Assembly: GCF_902635505.1 (NCBI RefSeq)
Contig: NC_045428.1
Location: forward strand, 304,101,107 to 304,165,106
Length of the DNA stretch: 64,000 nucleotides
Source: Sarcophilus harrisii
Lineage: Eukaryota; Chordata; Mammalia; Dasyuromorphia; Dasyuridae
Reading direction: 5' to 3'
Part shown: positions 1 through 12,300 of the stretch, in pieces
Layout of the letters: the number at the start of each line of letters is the position of its first letter
Numbering within the stretch: position 1 is the first letter of the stretch
Notes under the pieces: model-generated
What the model saw: the letters and a program-made list of their open reading frames with translations, nothing else
Databases searched by the model: none
Told to the model about the DNA's origin: nothing
Translations under genes and position numbers: made by a program

Positions 1-71
1 AAAAATATGAAGAATTTAAAGCTGTAAGTTACAAAAGCCAAGTAGTTGCTGGAGTCATGTATTATGTAAAG
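1..71 (+). CDS. CSTA: Cystatin A / stefin, internal exon (partial, 5' end cut by window)
   Basis: Codons read in frame from position 3 to 71 and encode a stefin segment ending YKSQVVAGVMYYVK. It is followed at once by a GTAAGT splice donor (72-77). QVVAG is the signature first hairpin loop (QxVxG) that inserts into the active site of papain-like cysteine proteases. Stefins are about 98-residue cytosolic inhibitors without signal peptide or disulphides. The exon boundary after YYVK matches that of mammalian CSTA. The N-terminal part lies before the window. The downstream neighbour MIX23 on the opposite strand, then FAM162A, reproduces the human CSTA neighbourhood, which favours CSTA over CSTB. 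Lineage-specific stefin A duplicates (as in mouse) cannot be excluded. Confidence 0.9.
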
Positions 72-454
72 GTAAGTTTTCAACCAGTCATTTAACTCTA
101 ACATACTCTCCTCAGTTTTATTTCTATTTGGATGTATATAAAAATGTTGGGATAGTTTATCTTCTTCCTATTTGAGTAACTGGAGAAAATAAAGTGCCTG
201 CCCCCAAGGAAATATAAAGTGATGGCATGGTAACTGAAAGCCAAAAAGGCAGAAAGGAGGAAGGGACTTTGGGAAGAGATTCATGTCAACCTGGGAAGAA
301 AAGAAGGACTAACTTGGTAGGTTTTACTCTTATATTAAACCTGAAAGATGGCAACCAAAGAATAGATGATGAATTGAAGGAAGGAAAGAGGGAGAAGAAA
401 AAGAGAATAATAAAGGCTCTCACTGATGGGATTCTAGTGGCAGTCAGAGAGTTG

Positions 455-830
455 TAGAAATCCCCTTTTGGTTGACCCTTGTCCTTCGTGAAAGAATTCA
501 TGAACCAGAAGAATTTTAGATGACAAAAATGGAAGTTTATTGTTGGATGAGAAGTCAGCTTTGCTAGAAAAACTGATTTCTTCAGTGGCAAAGTCTTATT
601 AGGGAAATGGAGGCTGGCACTGAGAAGAGAATATCTTCTCAGCGGACAGGAGTGGTGGCAGGTAATTATGCCCTATTCCAGTCTTCCACAAAGAAATGAG
701 TAAACAGAAACTTGATTTTATGAGCAGATCTTGGCAGGGTGCTGGGGGCAGTTTGAACTGATCAGACCAGGATCTCCCAATTGAAAGCACAAGATGTATA
801 AAGGCTATAATTTTCAAAAAGGTTTCAGTA
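455..830 (-). mobile_element. Old solo LTR-like fossil in CSTA intron
   Basis: This stretch aligns by eye with the LTR at about 40877-41605 in the same orientation. They share the region around an AATAAA on the - strand (536-541), the AAGTCAGC...GGCAAAGT core and the CTGGGGGCAG...TTTGAACTG block. It is a degraded member of that family with no internal retroviral region beside it. Ends are approximate. Confidence 0.5.
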
Positions 831-1044
831 AACATAAAAAAAGGGGAACCCATATTTTTGCATGACATATGAGCTTTTTCTACACATTTCAGAACATAAA
901 ATCCTTAAAAATAAATGAAACTCTGGGACAGAGGCACAATTCAAATTCAAAATAGTCGTTGACTCTGATATTAAAAATTAGTTGTTTAGGTATTCAAAAA
1001 TCCAGGTGTTTTTAACAACTGGAGTCAGTTGTAGTATAATGAAA

Positions 1045-1300
1045 ACAGCCCTGGTTTTGGGATCAAATTCTAGCTCAGTTGCTAATTACCATGTGACCTT
1101 GGACAAAGAAAGGAAAGGAAATGGAAGAGGAGGGAGGGGGTAAGAACAACTATTTATTAAGGACCTATTATGTGCCAGGCACTATGCTAAGCTCTTTATA
1201 AATTTTATCTTATTTGATCCTTACAACAATCCTATGAAGTAGATGTTATTATCATCCCCATTCTGGAGGACTGAAGAAATCTATGAAGGAAGCTGAAGAG
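1045..1300. repeat. MIR/CORE-SINE type fragments
   Basis: A MIR-like left part (1045-1112, with the TGTGACCTTGGAC core) is followed by a second fragment with the ATTATGTGCCAGGCACTATGCTAAGC motif near 1165-1260. Both are old and diverged. Confidence 0.6.
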
Positions 1301-1475
1301 GATTAAAAATATCTAAAAGTCTTGTTAACTCCAGACCCATTATTTTACCCACTGTGTCCCCTCCCTGTCTTTCAAGTAGCTTCTGGACAAGTGACTCTCC
1401 TCCCTGAGCCTTAGTTTCTTCAACTACAAAATGAACAGATTGGAATTAAGACCCTTTCACCTTTTAAATCTAAGG

Positions 1476-1532
<57 letters not shown>
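1476..1532. repeat. (TA)n microsatellite
   Basis: About 28 uninterrupted TA dinucleotides lie in the CSTA intron. Confidence 0.95.
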
Positions 1533-1535
<3 letters not shown>

Positions 1536-1704
1536 CTCCAAAGCATGAATAAACTCATTGATTGGTTAGAATAAAAATATAAAATTCACATCAGAGATCA
1601 TCTAGTCAAAACTCCTATCTAAAATAGAAATGCCCATATAATGACTCTGAAAGGTGAGAGGTGCTGGTTGGAATCCATGTGACTAATTCTCCACTTCTTT
1701 GCAG

Positions 1705-1833
1705 GTATGTCTTGGGAATGATGAATATGCACATTTGAAAATATACAGACCTCTCCCTCACACAGAGAAGCCAATAGAGCTGGTGGACTTCCAGATGGGA
1801 AAAACCGAAGATGATGAAGTGACTTACTTTTAG
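1705..1833 (+). CDS. CSTA: Cystatin A / stefin, last coding exon
   Basis: A pyrimidine-rich acceptor ending GCAG (1701-1704) precedes 42 codons and a TAG stop (1831-1833). The peptide starts VCLGNDEYAHLKIY and ends KTEDDEVTYF. It has the same length and layout as the C-terminal exon of human stefin A, which ends in DDELTGF. The RPLPH segment contains the conserved second hairpin (LP) of stefins, the second contact with the target protease. The intron is 1633 bp with GT-AG ends and phase 0. The reading frame is intact with no sign of decay, so this looks like a working gene. The exact paralogue is inferred from synteny. Confidence 0.9.
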   Translation, partial: VCLGNDEYAHLKIYRPLPHTEKPIELVDFQMGKTEDDEVTYF

Positions 1834-1970
1834 AGGCATAGTCTATATGTTTGTTTAGTTTCATGAACATCCTGTATCAATGAGAACAATTGAAACAAAA
1901 TATGGATTTTTTTAGAGGAAGGGGAAAGGAAATATTCAGAAGTAAAGTGATATGAAGTAAAAAGATATCA

Positions 1971-1976
1971 ATTAAA
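1971..1976 (+). other. CSTA: Candidate poly(A) signal of CSTA
   Basis: An ATTAAA hexamer lies about 140 bp after the stop codon, a plausible distance for the short 3' UTR of a stefin. Use of the site is inferred. Confidence 0.45.
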
Positions 1977-1983
1977 GATTTTT

Positions 1984-3417
1984 AATCAAGTCTGAAATTA
2001 TTTGCTTTAAATCATTTCACATCTCATCTCACCCCATAGCAGATACTGGTTTTCCAATAGTCAAAGAGCATTAGGTTACACTATAGAACTACTGAGCAAA
2101 TTTGTGTAGTACCCTCTGTGGGCTCTTTCCCCAACTTATACTTATAGTTATGGATTGGTTTCCCAGAAGAGGGGACTTCTTCACTTAAGTATGTACTCAC
2201 CTAATCTAAGACAGAGCTGGAAGCTTCTTACTTTAATGCCCTGTAGTTCTAGGTCTAATGACTCTAGAGGAAAATAGAAAAGATAGTCATTTTAAAATTT
2301 CCTTCTGTCTTCTTTTCATGAAGAGAAGTTTTGAACACTTAAAATATTCTTTATAACACTACCACCTCCACACTGCCCTCTCTGTAGCCATACATTTTCA
2401 AATGACCTTTCAGTATTCTGGATCTTCTCTGAACTGTGTCCTGGGGTTCACAGATTCTTTTCTTTTCTTCTGTTCCCTATGGACTTTTATCAGGGATGGG
2501 TTTCGGTGTTTCATTATCCTTAATATATCAGGTCTACAAAGATTATGAAGCTTTCTCTTACCCTAGTAACAGTTCTCTCCTATGTTCTATACTAAATTGC
2601 CTCCTTCCTGGCTACATTAGTCTGAACCAGGGAAAGGTTTAGTTGCCTTGGCATCATGTTCAGGAACTCAACTTTTGAAGGATTGTCTGGGAGGAAGGAA
2701 GGGTTACCCACTTCAGCTTTAATGTATCTGTGAGTCTACACCCTTAAAATTATAGCTTGTGAGTCTCCACCAGTGCTTTTGCCTTTAATAGTCAATTACC
2801 AGAATTAACTCAATGCAAATTATTCACTAAAATGCCATTTTAAGAATGATAGCTATAAAATATCCCCCCTGCCCCATAAACCAGAAGCATACTCTCCCAC
2901 AAAACCTCACATCACTGGAGTGAGCACACAATTAGAGAATATACAGAGTCAAGTAGACTCATATTTCTATTGCCTCAGGACCTGATCTTTCTCTTCTCTT
3001 GATGTCCTCACAAAGGACACAATATTTCTCCTGGGGATGTGCTATTCCCTTTTAGAGTCTGCTCCTTGATTGTATGAAGTGGGAAAAAAGCTACATTCCC
3101 AGACACCATGCTCGATGAGAAAGGGAGAAGAGAGGAAAAAAAAGTCTTCCATCTCTCAAAAAAAAAAAAAAAAAAAAGGAGTTGTTTTCTCTCAAGAACT
3201 AAATGGTTCTTCCTTATTTCCTCCAGAGATCAAATTCTTCAGGGACATCTCCTGCATTAACTTTTGCCTGGAGAGTGTCTTTCTTTTTCAAAAACCATCA
3301 AGGATATAGGGATCCTTCTGCTGCCAAAAGCCCCATAATGTCATCAAGCTTGACTCAAGAATTTTTTCATGTCTGATAAAGTGAAAACAAAAAAAGTCAT
3401 TTCTTTGTCCGTTGTTT
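1984..3417. other. Intergenic, nothing recognised
   Basis: No gene or clear repeat was recognised apart from an A-run near 3159-3177. Short open frames here have no family resemblance. Confidence 0.5.
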
Positions 3418-5110
3418 AAGACCTTATCACCTTGGCTTAGCTGTACCAGATCTAAAATTATATTATAGAGCAGCAGTTACCAAAACCATTTGGTATTGGC
3501 TAAGGAATAGATTAGTTGATCAGTGGAATAGTTTAGATTCAAGGGACAAAATAGTCAACAACTATAGCAACCTAGTCTTTGACAAACCCAAAAACCCCAG
3601 CTTTTGGGATAAGAACTTACTGTTTGATAAAAATTGCTGGGAAAATTGGAAACTAATATGGCAGAAACTAGGCATTGATCCACACTTAACACCATACACC
3701 AAGATAAGGTCAAAATGGGTTCATGATCTAGGCATAAAGAATGAAATTATTAATAAATTAGAGGAACACAGGATAGTTTACCTCTCAGACCTGTGGAAGG
3801 GGAAGGACTTGATGACCAAAGAAGACCTAGAGAACATTACTGATGACAAAATAGAAAATTTCGACTATACCAAACTGAAAAGTTTTTGTACAAACAAAAT
3901 TAATGCAGAAAAGATTAGAAGGGAAGCAATAAACTGGGAAAATGTTTTTACAGTCAAAGGTTCTGATAAAGGCCTCATTTCCAAAATATATGGAGAATTA
4001 ACTCTAATTTATAAAAAATCAAGCCATTCTCCAATTGAAAAATGGTCAAAGGATATGAACAGACAATTCTCAGATGAAGAAATTGAAACTATTTCTAGTC
4101 ATATGAAAAGATGCTCCAAGTCATTATTAATCAGAGAAATGCAAATTAAGACAACTCTAAGATACCACTACACACCTGTCAGATTGGCTAAGATGACAGG
4201 AAAAATAATGATGATTGTTGGAGGGATGCGGAAAACTGGGACATTGATTCATTGTTGGTGGAGTTGTGAACGAATCCAACCATTCTGGAGAGTAGTTTGG
4301 AACTATGCTCAAAAAGTTATCAAACTGTGCATACCCTTTGATCCAGCAGTGTTACTACTGGGCTTATATCCCAAAGAGATCATAAAGAAGGGAAAGGGAC
4401 CTGTATGTGCACGAATGTTTGTGGCAGGCCTTTTTGTAGTGGCTAGAAACTGGAAATTGAGTGGATGCTCATCAGTTGGAGAATGGCTGAATAAAATGTG
4501 GTATATGAATATTATGGAATATTACTATTCTGTAAAAAATGACCAACAGGATGATTTCAGAAAGGCCTGGAGAGACTTACATGAACTGATGCTGAGTGAA
4601 ATGAGCAGGACCAGGAGATCATTATATACTTCAACAACAATACTATATAAGGATCAATTCTGATGGACCTGGCCATCCTCAGCAACGAGATCAACCAAAT
4701 CATTTCCAATGGAGCAGTAATGAACTGAACCAGCTATGCCCAGAGAAAGAACTCTGGGTGAGGACTAAAACCATTACATTGAATTCCCAATCCCTATATT
4801 TATGCCCACCTGCATTTTTGATTTCCTTCACAAGCTAATTGTACAATATTTCAGAGTCTGATTCTTTTGTACAGCAAAATAACGGTTTGGTCATGTATAC
4901 TTATTGTGTATCTAATTTATATTTTAATATATTTAACAGATACTGGTCATCCTGCCATCTGGGGGAGGGGGTGGGGGTTAAGGGGTGAGAAATTGGAACA
5001 AGAGGTTTGGCAATTGTCAATGCTGTAAAGTTACTCATACATATAACCTGTAAATAAAAGGCTATTAAATTAAAAAAAAATAAATTAAAAAAAAAAAGAC
5101 CTTATCACCT
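3418..5110 (+). mobile_element. 5'-truncated L1 (LINE-1) with intact target-site duplication
   Basis: The L1 body (3433-5095) is flanked by a 15 bp direct repeat AAGACCTTATCACCT at 3418-3432 and 5096-5110 and ends in an A-rich tail. An ORF2 C-terminal frame is open from 3434 to the TGA at 4661-4663, about 409 codons. It contains recognisable L1 ORF2 blocks: AVPDLKLYYRAAV, then KWSKDMNR, IREMQIKTT, HCWWSC and PFDPAV. A roughly 430 bp 3' UTR follows. The endonuclease and reverse transcriptase domains are absent, so it cannot move itself. The clean TSD and open frame suggest a fairly young insertion. Compared with the copy at 11464-11530, the Cys-rich motif is altered by small deletions whose net effect keeps the frame. 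Confidence 0.93.
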
Positions 5111-5619
5111 CATTGCCAACTATCTGACCCTTGAGCTCCTGTGATTTCATCATTTAGGCTTGAGGGAAATTAAATGATCAGGAGTCTCTAGATCAACTTT
5201 CTCTCACTATACTAGCATTTTCTGCATTCTTATGTAACTTGAATATACACTATATTCTATCAGTAGAATATAATCTATTTAAGATGAGGGATTGATTCAT
5301 TTCTTGTGTTGGGTGGTATACACCCAGTACATTAATAAGAATTTGTTAAAACGAACTATCAGTTGTTCTCCCCTTGAATTTCAGGATCTAACATCAGGGA
5401 ATCAATTTCCTTTTATATCCTTTCATAAGTGTTTATCCTTTTGACCATATAAATTGCACCCTTTCTCCACATCTTCCAAATTTATTTTAATATATCCTTA
5501 AATACCTTAAAAATGTCAATAGTAATCACCAAAGTAAAAGCATTTTGAAATCTGTTTAAAAAGTTAAGATTATGTGTAGAGATCTGAGTTATCAGGAGTG
5601 CAAAAAATGGTGTGATCTA

Positions 5620-5740
5620 GGACATTAATTTTCAAACTTTTTGGCTTCAGAATCCCTTTATACTCTTAAAAATTATTGAAAACCTCAAAAAAGATTTTGT
5701 TCCTGTGGGTTATATGTATCAATATATTCTGACCCCAGAA
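5620..5740 (+). repeat. Dispersed repeat fragment, related to 23640-23870
   Basis: It reads like 'CAAACTTTTTGGCTTCAGAATCC...' with the same word order as the copy at 23640-23870 (CTCAGAACCTCTTTATATTC). This is a mammal-wide non-LTR or DNA repeat type that I do not name. Confidence 0.4.
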
Positions 5741-5924
5741 CTAGCCAACAATCACTATACCTACTTCTTAGCATGATGAAGGCATAACGCTATCTACCAA
5801 AACACCTAGTTGCCTATTATGAATAAACTGTTTTCAAAAAAAAATGTAAGCAATTAACAACCATATAGGAAAATGCTCCAAATTATACTATTCGTAATCA
5901 TAAGTCATACTAATCAATGCTACT

Positions 5925-6090
5925 CTGAGTTCCACTTCTTATCCATTAGTTTGACAAAGATAACAAAAAGGAAATTAACAATTGTTGGAGGAGCTGTAGA
6001 AGGACAAGCCCTGTACACATACTTTTAGAAAAGATGTGAATTGGTCTAAACATTCTGAAAAGCAGAAAATTGAAATGAAGTGTGTGGAGG
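5925..6090 (+). mobile_element. Old L1 ORF2 fragment
   Basis: It aligns with the L1 ORF2 C-terminal region (CTCTGAGTTCCAC, AATTGTTGGAGGAGCTGT, GTGAATTGGTC). Strongly diverged and without a 3' tail. The remainder of 5111-5925 shows nothing else clear. Confidence 0.5.
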
Positions 6091-7550
6091 GAGCAGGGAA
6101 AAGTACTCATGTGGGAACATGGAGGTGGTCTGGAGAGTAAAGGACGGTTGATCTTCCCTTTTTTTCAGAATAGAAGGTCCAGGAATGGGAAAATGGGTAT
6201 CACAAGGGTAGAGAGAAGTTGAAGCATGACGACTTAAGATGAAACATAGATCGTCTGGGACTCTCTGATTTAATTCCTAGAATAAGGGTTCTAGTGCTGC
6301 AGTTCTGCAGGAACCAACCAGCAGATGGCATCAGCTTCCCCAGCTTTCCCACACCCCATTGAAATATCTCCCAGACAGTTCGAAATCTTTTTGAGAGTCT
6401 GGAAAGCTTCCTGGAAATGATGTTACTCCACTGGTTAACCCCAGAAGAATCCTCAGCCTTTTGACAGAGAGAAACCTTTCTCTGTCAGGGCCCTGGCCCA
6501 GTATTGCTGAGAAGATGCTACAGTTTGTCTGTCTGAGCAAGAGAAATACTTCTCTTCATCACATTTCTAGGGCAGACTGGAAAAAGGACAATCTCCACAT
6601 GAATTCTCTCTTGAACCTAAGCTCCCTCTGATCTCATAATTCAAAGAAATTTGCCCAGATGGATTCCCACCTTATAATTCCTACTTCATCACCAAACAGG
6701 TTTAAACTACTCCTATCTGACTAAAGCATCATGATTTCAAAGCCAGAGATATTTTTCTTTTAGGCACCATGTCAGAGTGTCTCCCATCTAAATGACTACT
6801 TTCTACCAGTCCCAAAGCTTAACAAAACATATCCTTTTCAGTTATTTCTCAAATCCCTGAGACAACAGAAGGAGATTTACTCAAGCTAGCCAGCATGCTT
6901 TGATATAAAGGGATGGGGAAGCATGGAGCCAAGCACTCTCCTCTCTACAAATTTTAGCAAACCTTTGTTATAATAGACATTAATAAATGCTGCTTGCTAA
7001 GGTAATAGTAAGTGGTAATAAGCATAGTGACGGTACTGTGTGAAGCACTAAGGATACAAATACACGTTCCCTTCTTTCCTCCACAAAAGAACAAGACAAA
7101 AGAAGCTAAAATGATGGGAAGGGAAGAAGGCATCCAGCATGGGGTCATGGCAGAGAAGTCCCAAGAGCAGCTTGCTGAGAAATGAGGACATGGCTAGCCT
7201 TGGCACTCTAAAATGGAAGTTCTAGGAAAGCCCTACGACCAGAAGGTAAGGATACAATGGCAAAGGGCTCTTCCAAAGTGTGAATTTCAGGCTGGAGTGA
7301 TCCTGTAGGAAGAAGAAGTTTCTGGGGCATTGTAAAGAAATCCCAACTGCAGTCTGTTAAGTGAAATATTGGGGATAAGTGGAATAGGAGAAGGGGAAAT
7401 AGTCCTGCTACATTTATTCTACAAAAATGGACCTACACTCATATTTTCAGGGACATCTCTGCAATGTTGGGTGGGACTAGAACACAGGCAACCTGACATT
7501 TCCTCTAGTATCTTTTCTCTACACTGTCAGTATGGTTTAGGAGAAAGAAC
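6091..7550. other. Intergenic, little recognised
   Basis: No gene was recognised. A short MIR/MAR-like piece may lie near 6990-7075 (CACTAAGGATACAAATAC). Short open frames look spurious. Confidence 0.4.
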
Positions 7551-7554
7551 AACA

Positions 7555-7800
7555 GTGTAAAGACATTTGTCCTTTGAAAGAAGTAAGAAGTCTCATCAAC
7601 ACAAGGACCAACAATGATTCCAGAGGTTTGATGATTAAGCATGCTATCTACCTCCTGAGAGAGGGGTGATAGACTTAGGGAATAGAATGATACATATTTT
7701 AAGAAACAGACAAAACAGGAATTTGTTTTGCTTGACTATACATATTTGTCATAGGTTTCGTTTTTCTTTTTATAGTGGGGAGAAAAACAAAAGAGAGAAA
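7555..7800 (+). mobile_element. Old L1 3' end fragment
   Basis: It shares words with the 3' portion of older marsupial L1 elements, also seen at 12100-12300 and 37380-37500: CCAACAATGATTCCAGAGG, then AAGCATGCTATCTACC and TTGTTTTGCTTGACTATAC. Confidence 0.55.
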
Positions 7801-7866
7801 ATAAATTTTAGCTCATTGAAAATTTTTAATTTAATTTTAAAAAAGAGGATTTAGCAGGGACAGGTC

Positions 7867-8820
7867 ATCCTTGTAGGTTTTTCTAATTCCTATTGGTTTT
7901 TTTCTTTTCTTTTTTTTTAAACATATTTCTACATTAATAATAGTATGAAAGAAAAAAGGGAAAAAAAAAAAAAAAAAAACAAGGAAAAGGGGAAACTAGG
8001 TGGCGCAGTGGTTAGAGCATTAGCCCTGAAGTCAGGACCTGAGTTCAAATCTGACCTTAGACACTTAACAATTCCTGGCTGTGGACCCTAGGCAAGTCAC
8101 TTAATCCCAAGTGCCTCAGCAAAAAATCCCCCCAAAACAAAAAACCAAGGAAGAAAAAAGTAAAAATAGTACGCTTCAATCTACATTCAGACTTCATAGT
8201 TCTTTTTCTGAATTCAGTTTCTTTTTCTGGATGTAGTCAGCATTTTCCATCACAAGTCTATTGGAATCGTCTTAGATCATTGCATTGCTGAGAAGAGCTA
8301 AGTCTATTATAGCTGATCATCACACAAAGTTGCTATTACTATGTACAATGTTCTCCTGGTTCTGCTTACTTCAATAAGCATCAGTTCATGCAAATCTTTT
8401 CAGTTTTTTTCTGAAATCAACCTGCTCATCATTTCCTATTATTCATATATCATTTGTTCAGCTGTTCCCCAATTGAAAGGAATCCTCTCAATTTCTAATT
8501 CTTTGACACTACAAGAATTCTATCAATATATATATTTTGTATAAATAGATTCTTTTCCCTTTTCCTATGATCTCTTTGGGATACAGGTCTAGCAGTAGTA
8601 TCACTAGATCAAAGGCTATGCAGTTTTATACCCTTTTGGGCAGTTTCAAATTACTTTCCAGAATGGTTGGATCAGTTTGTAACTCCACCAACAATACATT
8701 AATGCTCCAATTTTCCCACATCTCCAAGATCGATGTAGGAAGTGGTACCTAAGAGTTATTTTAATTTGCATTTCTCTAATCATCCTGTTGATTTTCAAAG
8801 AAACTTTTTCCACAAGAGAC
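7867..8820 (-). mobile_element. L1 3' half in reverse orientation, interrupted by a SINE
   Basis: The reverse complement of L1 ORF2 C-terminus and 3' UTR is recognisable on both sides of the SINE at 7990-8141. Examples are AGCATCAGTTCATGCAAATC near 8378, CAGCTGTTCCCCAATTG near 8459 and CCAGAATGGTTGGATCAG near 8658. The frame is decayed. The SINE is younger because it sits inside the L1. Confidence 0.8.
7990..8141 (+). repeat. tRNA-derived SINE (marsupial type)
   Basis: A box-A-like GGCGCAGTGGTTAGAGCA and box-B-like GAGTTCAAATCTGACC are present. The body is CCTGAAGTCAGGA...CAAGTCACTTAATCCC...GCCTCAGC and an A-rich tail follows. Flanks AACAAGGAA / AACCAAGGAA may be the target duplication within the host L1. 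Confidence 0.85.
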
Positions 8821-9940
8821 ACAGGTGTTCGAATATTTATCCCATCAACTCACCTCCTATCTCCCCCTCCCATGGTAAGAGCAATAACCCATCCTATTGA
8901 GTGTAGGCTAAATTTTTTAAAGGGTATTGAAATTATGTTTTTAAGATTTGTCTTAGGATTTATGGAACTGATGAATCTTACTTGATGAACTAAATACAAA
9001 AATCTAGTGCATGAGGAGTCAACAGCTCTTAAGACTCTGGTCAGTGGACTAATACAGCCTGAATAGGCAAGGAGACTGCATCCAATTAAATGAATGCTGT
9101 GTTCTCCTTAAATATTTCCCTACAATAGTTAAGCAAAGTTGCTTTCATTAACTGCTTAGTATCTCATTTTATTTCATTTCTGAGGCTGAAGCATCCCATT
9201 GGCTCTAGTGTTAGGTACTTCTCGACTCAGAGAAGGGCAATACAGAGGCTAGTTATTACCAAATGGCCTCTGTGCTTCTGGCAAGGCTAGCCACTTAACC
9301 ATGAGGTGGTAGCAGGATAGGAGAGTTCATGGTTATTTATCACATAGACAAATGCGAAATGAGTTCTGTTTGTAAGTCTAATCTGCCAAGATGGCTGCAG
9401 CAGGATTGCAGAGTTCTCATGTACAATTATTCCATTCAAATATAACCTTTCATTTTAGAACTGCACAAAAAATTAGCCAGTAGCCCATGGGCTGTGGTCT
9501 ACTCCAGCAAAATGAAAAATAGTGAGATCAGATCTCAGGCACATTTAGCCTATAAGAGTTTGTGTCCTGAAACAGGAAGAGCAAAGATTTCTGGTGAGAA
9601 ATCCCTAGGGTAGGAACCCAGAAAACCACAGGAAGTTGCAATGGTCTGTTCAGATTAACCAGAAACCATCATAAGATGATACTCAACAAGGAAGATGTAT
9701 AGGTCTCTTCTATTGGCCCCTGAGGATCCAGGGCTCTGAACTTCAAAGTTTCAAAGGAGCCCTACTCTTGGGTGGGAGTTCTGTTCTGAGGGCTTAGAGA
9801 AGGCAGAAAAGTGAGAATACATAGTAGTGAAGGGATTCCTGCATGGGAAAGAAGAAGCTATCACTTGTAACTTCTGTAACTGGAATAAGCAAAAGAATAT
9901 ACAAAAATGGAAGAAGGGATGGGTGAGTAGAGTCCTCAAT
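8821..9940. other. Intergenic, nothing recognised
   Basis: No coding or repeat family was recognised by eye. Composition is ordinary. Confidence 0.4.
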
Positions 9941-9944
9941 CAGA

Positions 9945-10160
9945 TTCTTATCTTTAACTGAAATGAACAAAGAGTTATCTTTCCTTAAAAAAGGAGAAAT
10001 TAGAGGACATAAACCCTTTTTAAAAGTTTATTTTTTTCTCTGATCTTTATCTGAAATGAACAAAGGAGTTTAAAAAAATTAGAAGATAAGATCTAAAAAA
10101 AGGTTTATCTTTTTTCTCAGATTTTATCTTTATCTGAAATGAAAAAAGAAAAGTTAAATA
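9945..10160. repeat. Degenerate ~85-93 bp tandem repeat, about 2.4 copies
   Basis: TCTTTA(A/T)CTGAAATGAA recurs at about 9951, 10044 and 10127, each followed by A-rich and then TTTATCTTTTTTCTC-like stretches. Copies are diverged and of uneven spacing. Confidence 0.6.
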
Positions 10161-10309
10161 CAAGCAAATTTTGGTGTAGAAATACAAAAATACAACACAG
10201 GAAAACCAGTAGGGATAGAGTAGTAAAGAGAGAGAGGATAATACAGGAGAGGGTATAGCTACTAGCAAAACTTCCTAATCCTGGACAGGGTAATAAAATC
10301 AGGGAGGAC

Positions 10310-12300
10310 CAAGAAGCACTAGAATGTAAAGTAGTACATAAATCATCAGCATTCTTATACATCACTAACAAAATCCAACAGCAAGAGATACAAAGACAAA
10401 TTCCATTTTAAATAAATGTATAGTATATAGTATAAAATATTTGGGAATCTATCTGCCAAGAGAAAGCCAGGAACTACATGAGCAAAACTACAAAACACTT
10501 TCCACACAAATGAAGTCAGATCTAAGCAACTGGAAAAATATCAAGTGCTTTTAGATAGGTCTAGTGAATCTATTTATTTATCAATTTATATACCAACCAA
10601 ACTCCCAAGAAACTATTTTACTGAACTAGAAAAAATAACAAAATTCATCTGGAAAAACAAAAGGTGAAGAATTTCAAAGGAATTAATGGGGGAAAAAAGC
10701 AAATGAATGTGGCCTAGCTGTGCCAGACCTAAAACTATATTATAAAGCAGCAGTCATCAAAACCATTTGGTACTAGCTAAGAAAGAGAGTAGCTGATCAG
10801 TGGAATAGGTTAGGTTCACAGGACAAAATAGTCAATAACTATAGCAATCTTGGCATTTGACAAACCCCAAGACCCCAGATATTGGGATAAGAATTCACTG
10901 ACAAAAACTGTTGGGAAAACTAGAAACTACTATGGCAGAAAGTAGGCACAGACCCACACCTAACACTGTATACCAAGATTAGGTCGAAATGGGTTCATGA
11001 TCTAGACATAGACAATGATATTATAAACAAATTAGAAGAACACAGGATAGTTTACCTCTGATTTGTGGAGGAGGATGGAATTTGTGACCAAAGAAATAGA
11101 GACCATTATTGATCACAAAATAGATGATTTTGATTACATTAAGTTAAAAAGTTTCTGGACAAAAGCTTTGTACAAAAAATGCAGACAAGATTAGAAGGGA
11201 AGCAAATAAACTTGGAAAACATTTTTACAGTCAAATATTCTGATAAAGGCCTCATTTCCAAAATATAGAATTGACTCAAATTTATAAGAAATTAAACCAT
11301 TCTCCAATTGATAAATGGTCAAAGGATATGAACAATTTTCAGATGAAGAAATTGAAATTTGTAGTCATTTAAAAAGGTACTCCAAATCACTATTGATCAG
11401 AGAAATACAAATTAAGACAACTGAGATACTACTACACAGTTGTCAGATTGACTAAGATGACAGGAAGATAATGATGAATGTTGGAAGGGATGCGGGAAAA
11501 CTGGGACACTGATGCATTGTTGGTGGAGTTGTGAACGAATCCATTCTGGAGAGCAGTTTGGAACTATGCTCAAAAAGTTATCAAACTGTACAAACCCTTT
11601 GATCCAGTACTGTTTCTATTGGGCTTAAACCCCAAAGAGAATTTAAAAGAGGGAAAGGGACTTGTATGTGCAAGAATGTTTGTGGCAGCCCTTTTTGTAG
11701 TGGCAAGAAACTGGAAACTGAATGTATGCCCATCAATTAGAGAATAGCTGAATAAATTATGGCATATGAATGCTATGGAATATTATTGTTCTGTAAGAAA
11801 TGACCAGCAGGATAATATCAGAAAGGCCTGGAGAGACTTACATGAACTGATGCTGAGTGAAATTATTATACACAACAAGATTATACAATGATTAATTCTG
11901 ATGGACGTGGCTCTCTTCAACAATGAGATGATTCAAACCAATTCTAATTGTTCAGTAATGAAGAGTCATCTACACCCAGAGAGAGAATCGTGGGAACAGA
12001 GTGTGGACCATAACATAGCATTCTCATTCTGTTATTTGCTTGCATTTGAAATTTTGAAAAAATACTTCAAAGAATGTTGGATAATATGATGTCACAGAAT
12101 AAAGTGAGCAGGATCTGGAGAACAATTTTTATACAAGGATAACATCACTGCTAAAAATAACCAACCAACTAAACCTTTGAAAAACTTAAGAGCTAACAAC
12201 CATGTCTCCAGGGGGACCTAGGGTGAAATAAGTTACCCAGCTCTGGACAGAGTGGTAATGGACTCTCAGGACAAGGAACCTTTTACCTAACTTCCAGCCT
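10310..12300 (+). mobile_element. Long but decayed L1 fragment (ORF2 C-terminal half and 3' region)
   Basis: The L1 ORF2 sequence is in the same order as in the 3433-5095 copy, but it starts further upstream (CATCAGCATTCTTATACATC near 10348, TTTGGGAATCTATCTGCC near 10440). It runs through CCATTTGGTACTAG (about 10762), GGTCAAAGGATATGAAC (about 11316) and TGCATTGTTGGTGGAG (about 11511) to the 3' region with CCCAGAGAGAGAATCG (about 11969). Many small indels interrupt the frame. The Cys motif near 11478-11530 still reads CWKGCGKTGTLMHCWWSC, which gives an in-window reference for the younger copy. Older L1 3' sequence continues to about 12300. Confidence 0.85.
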
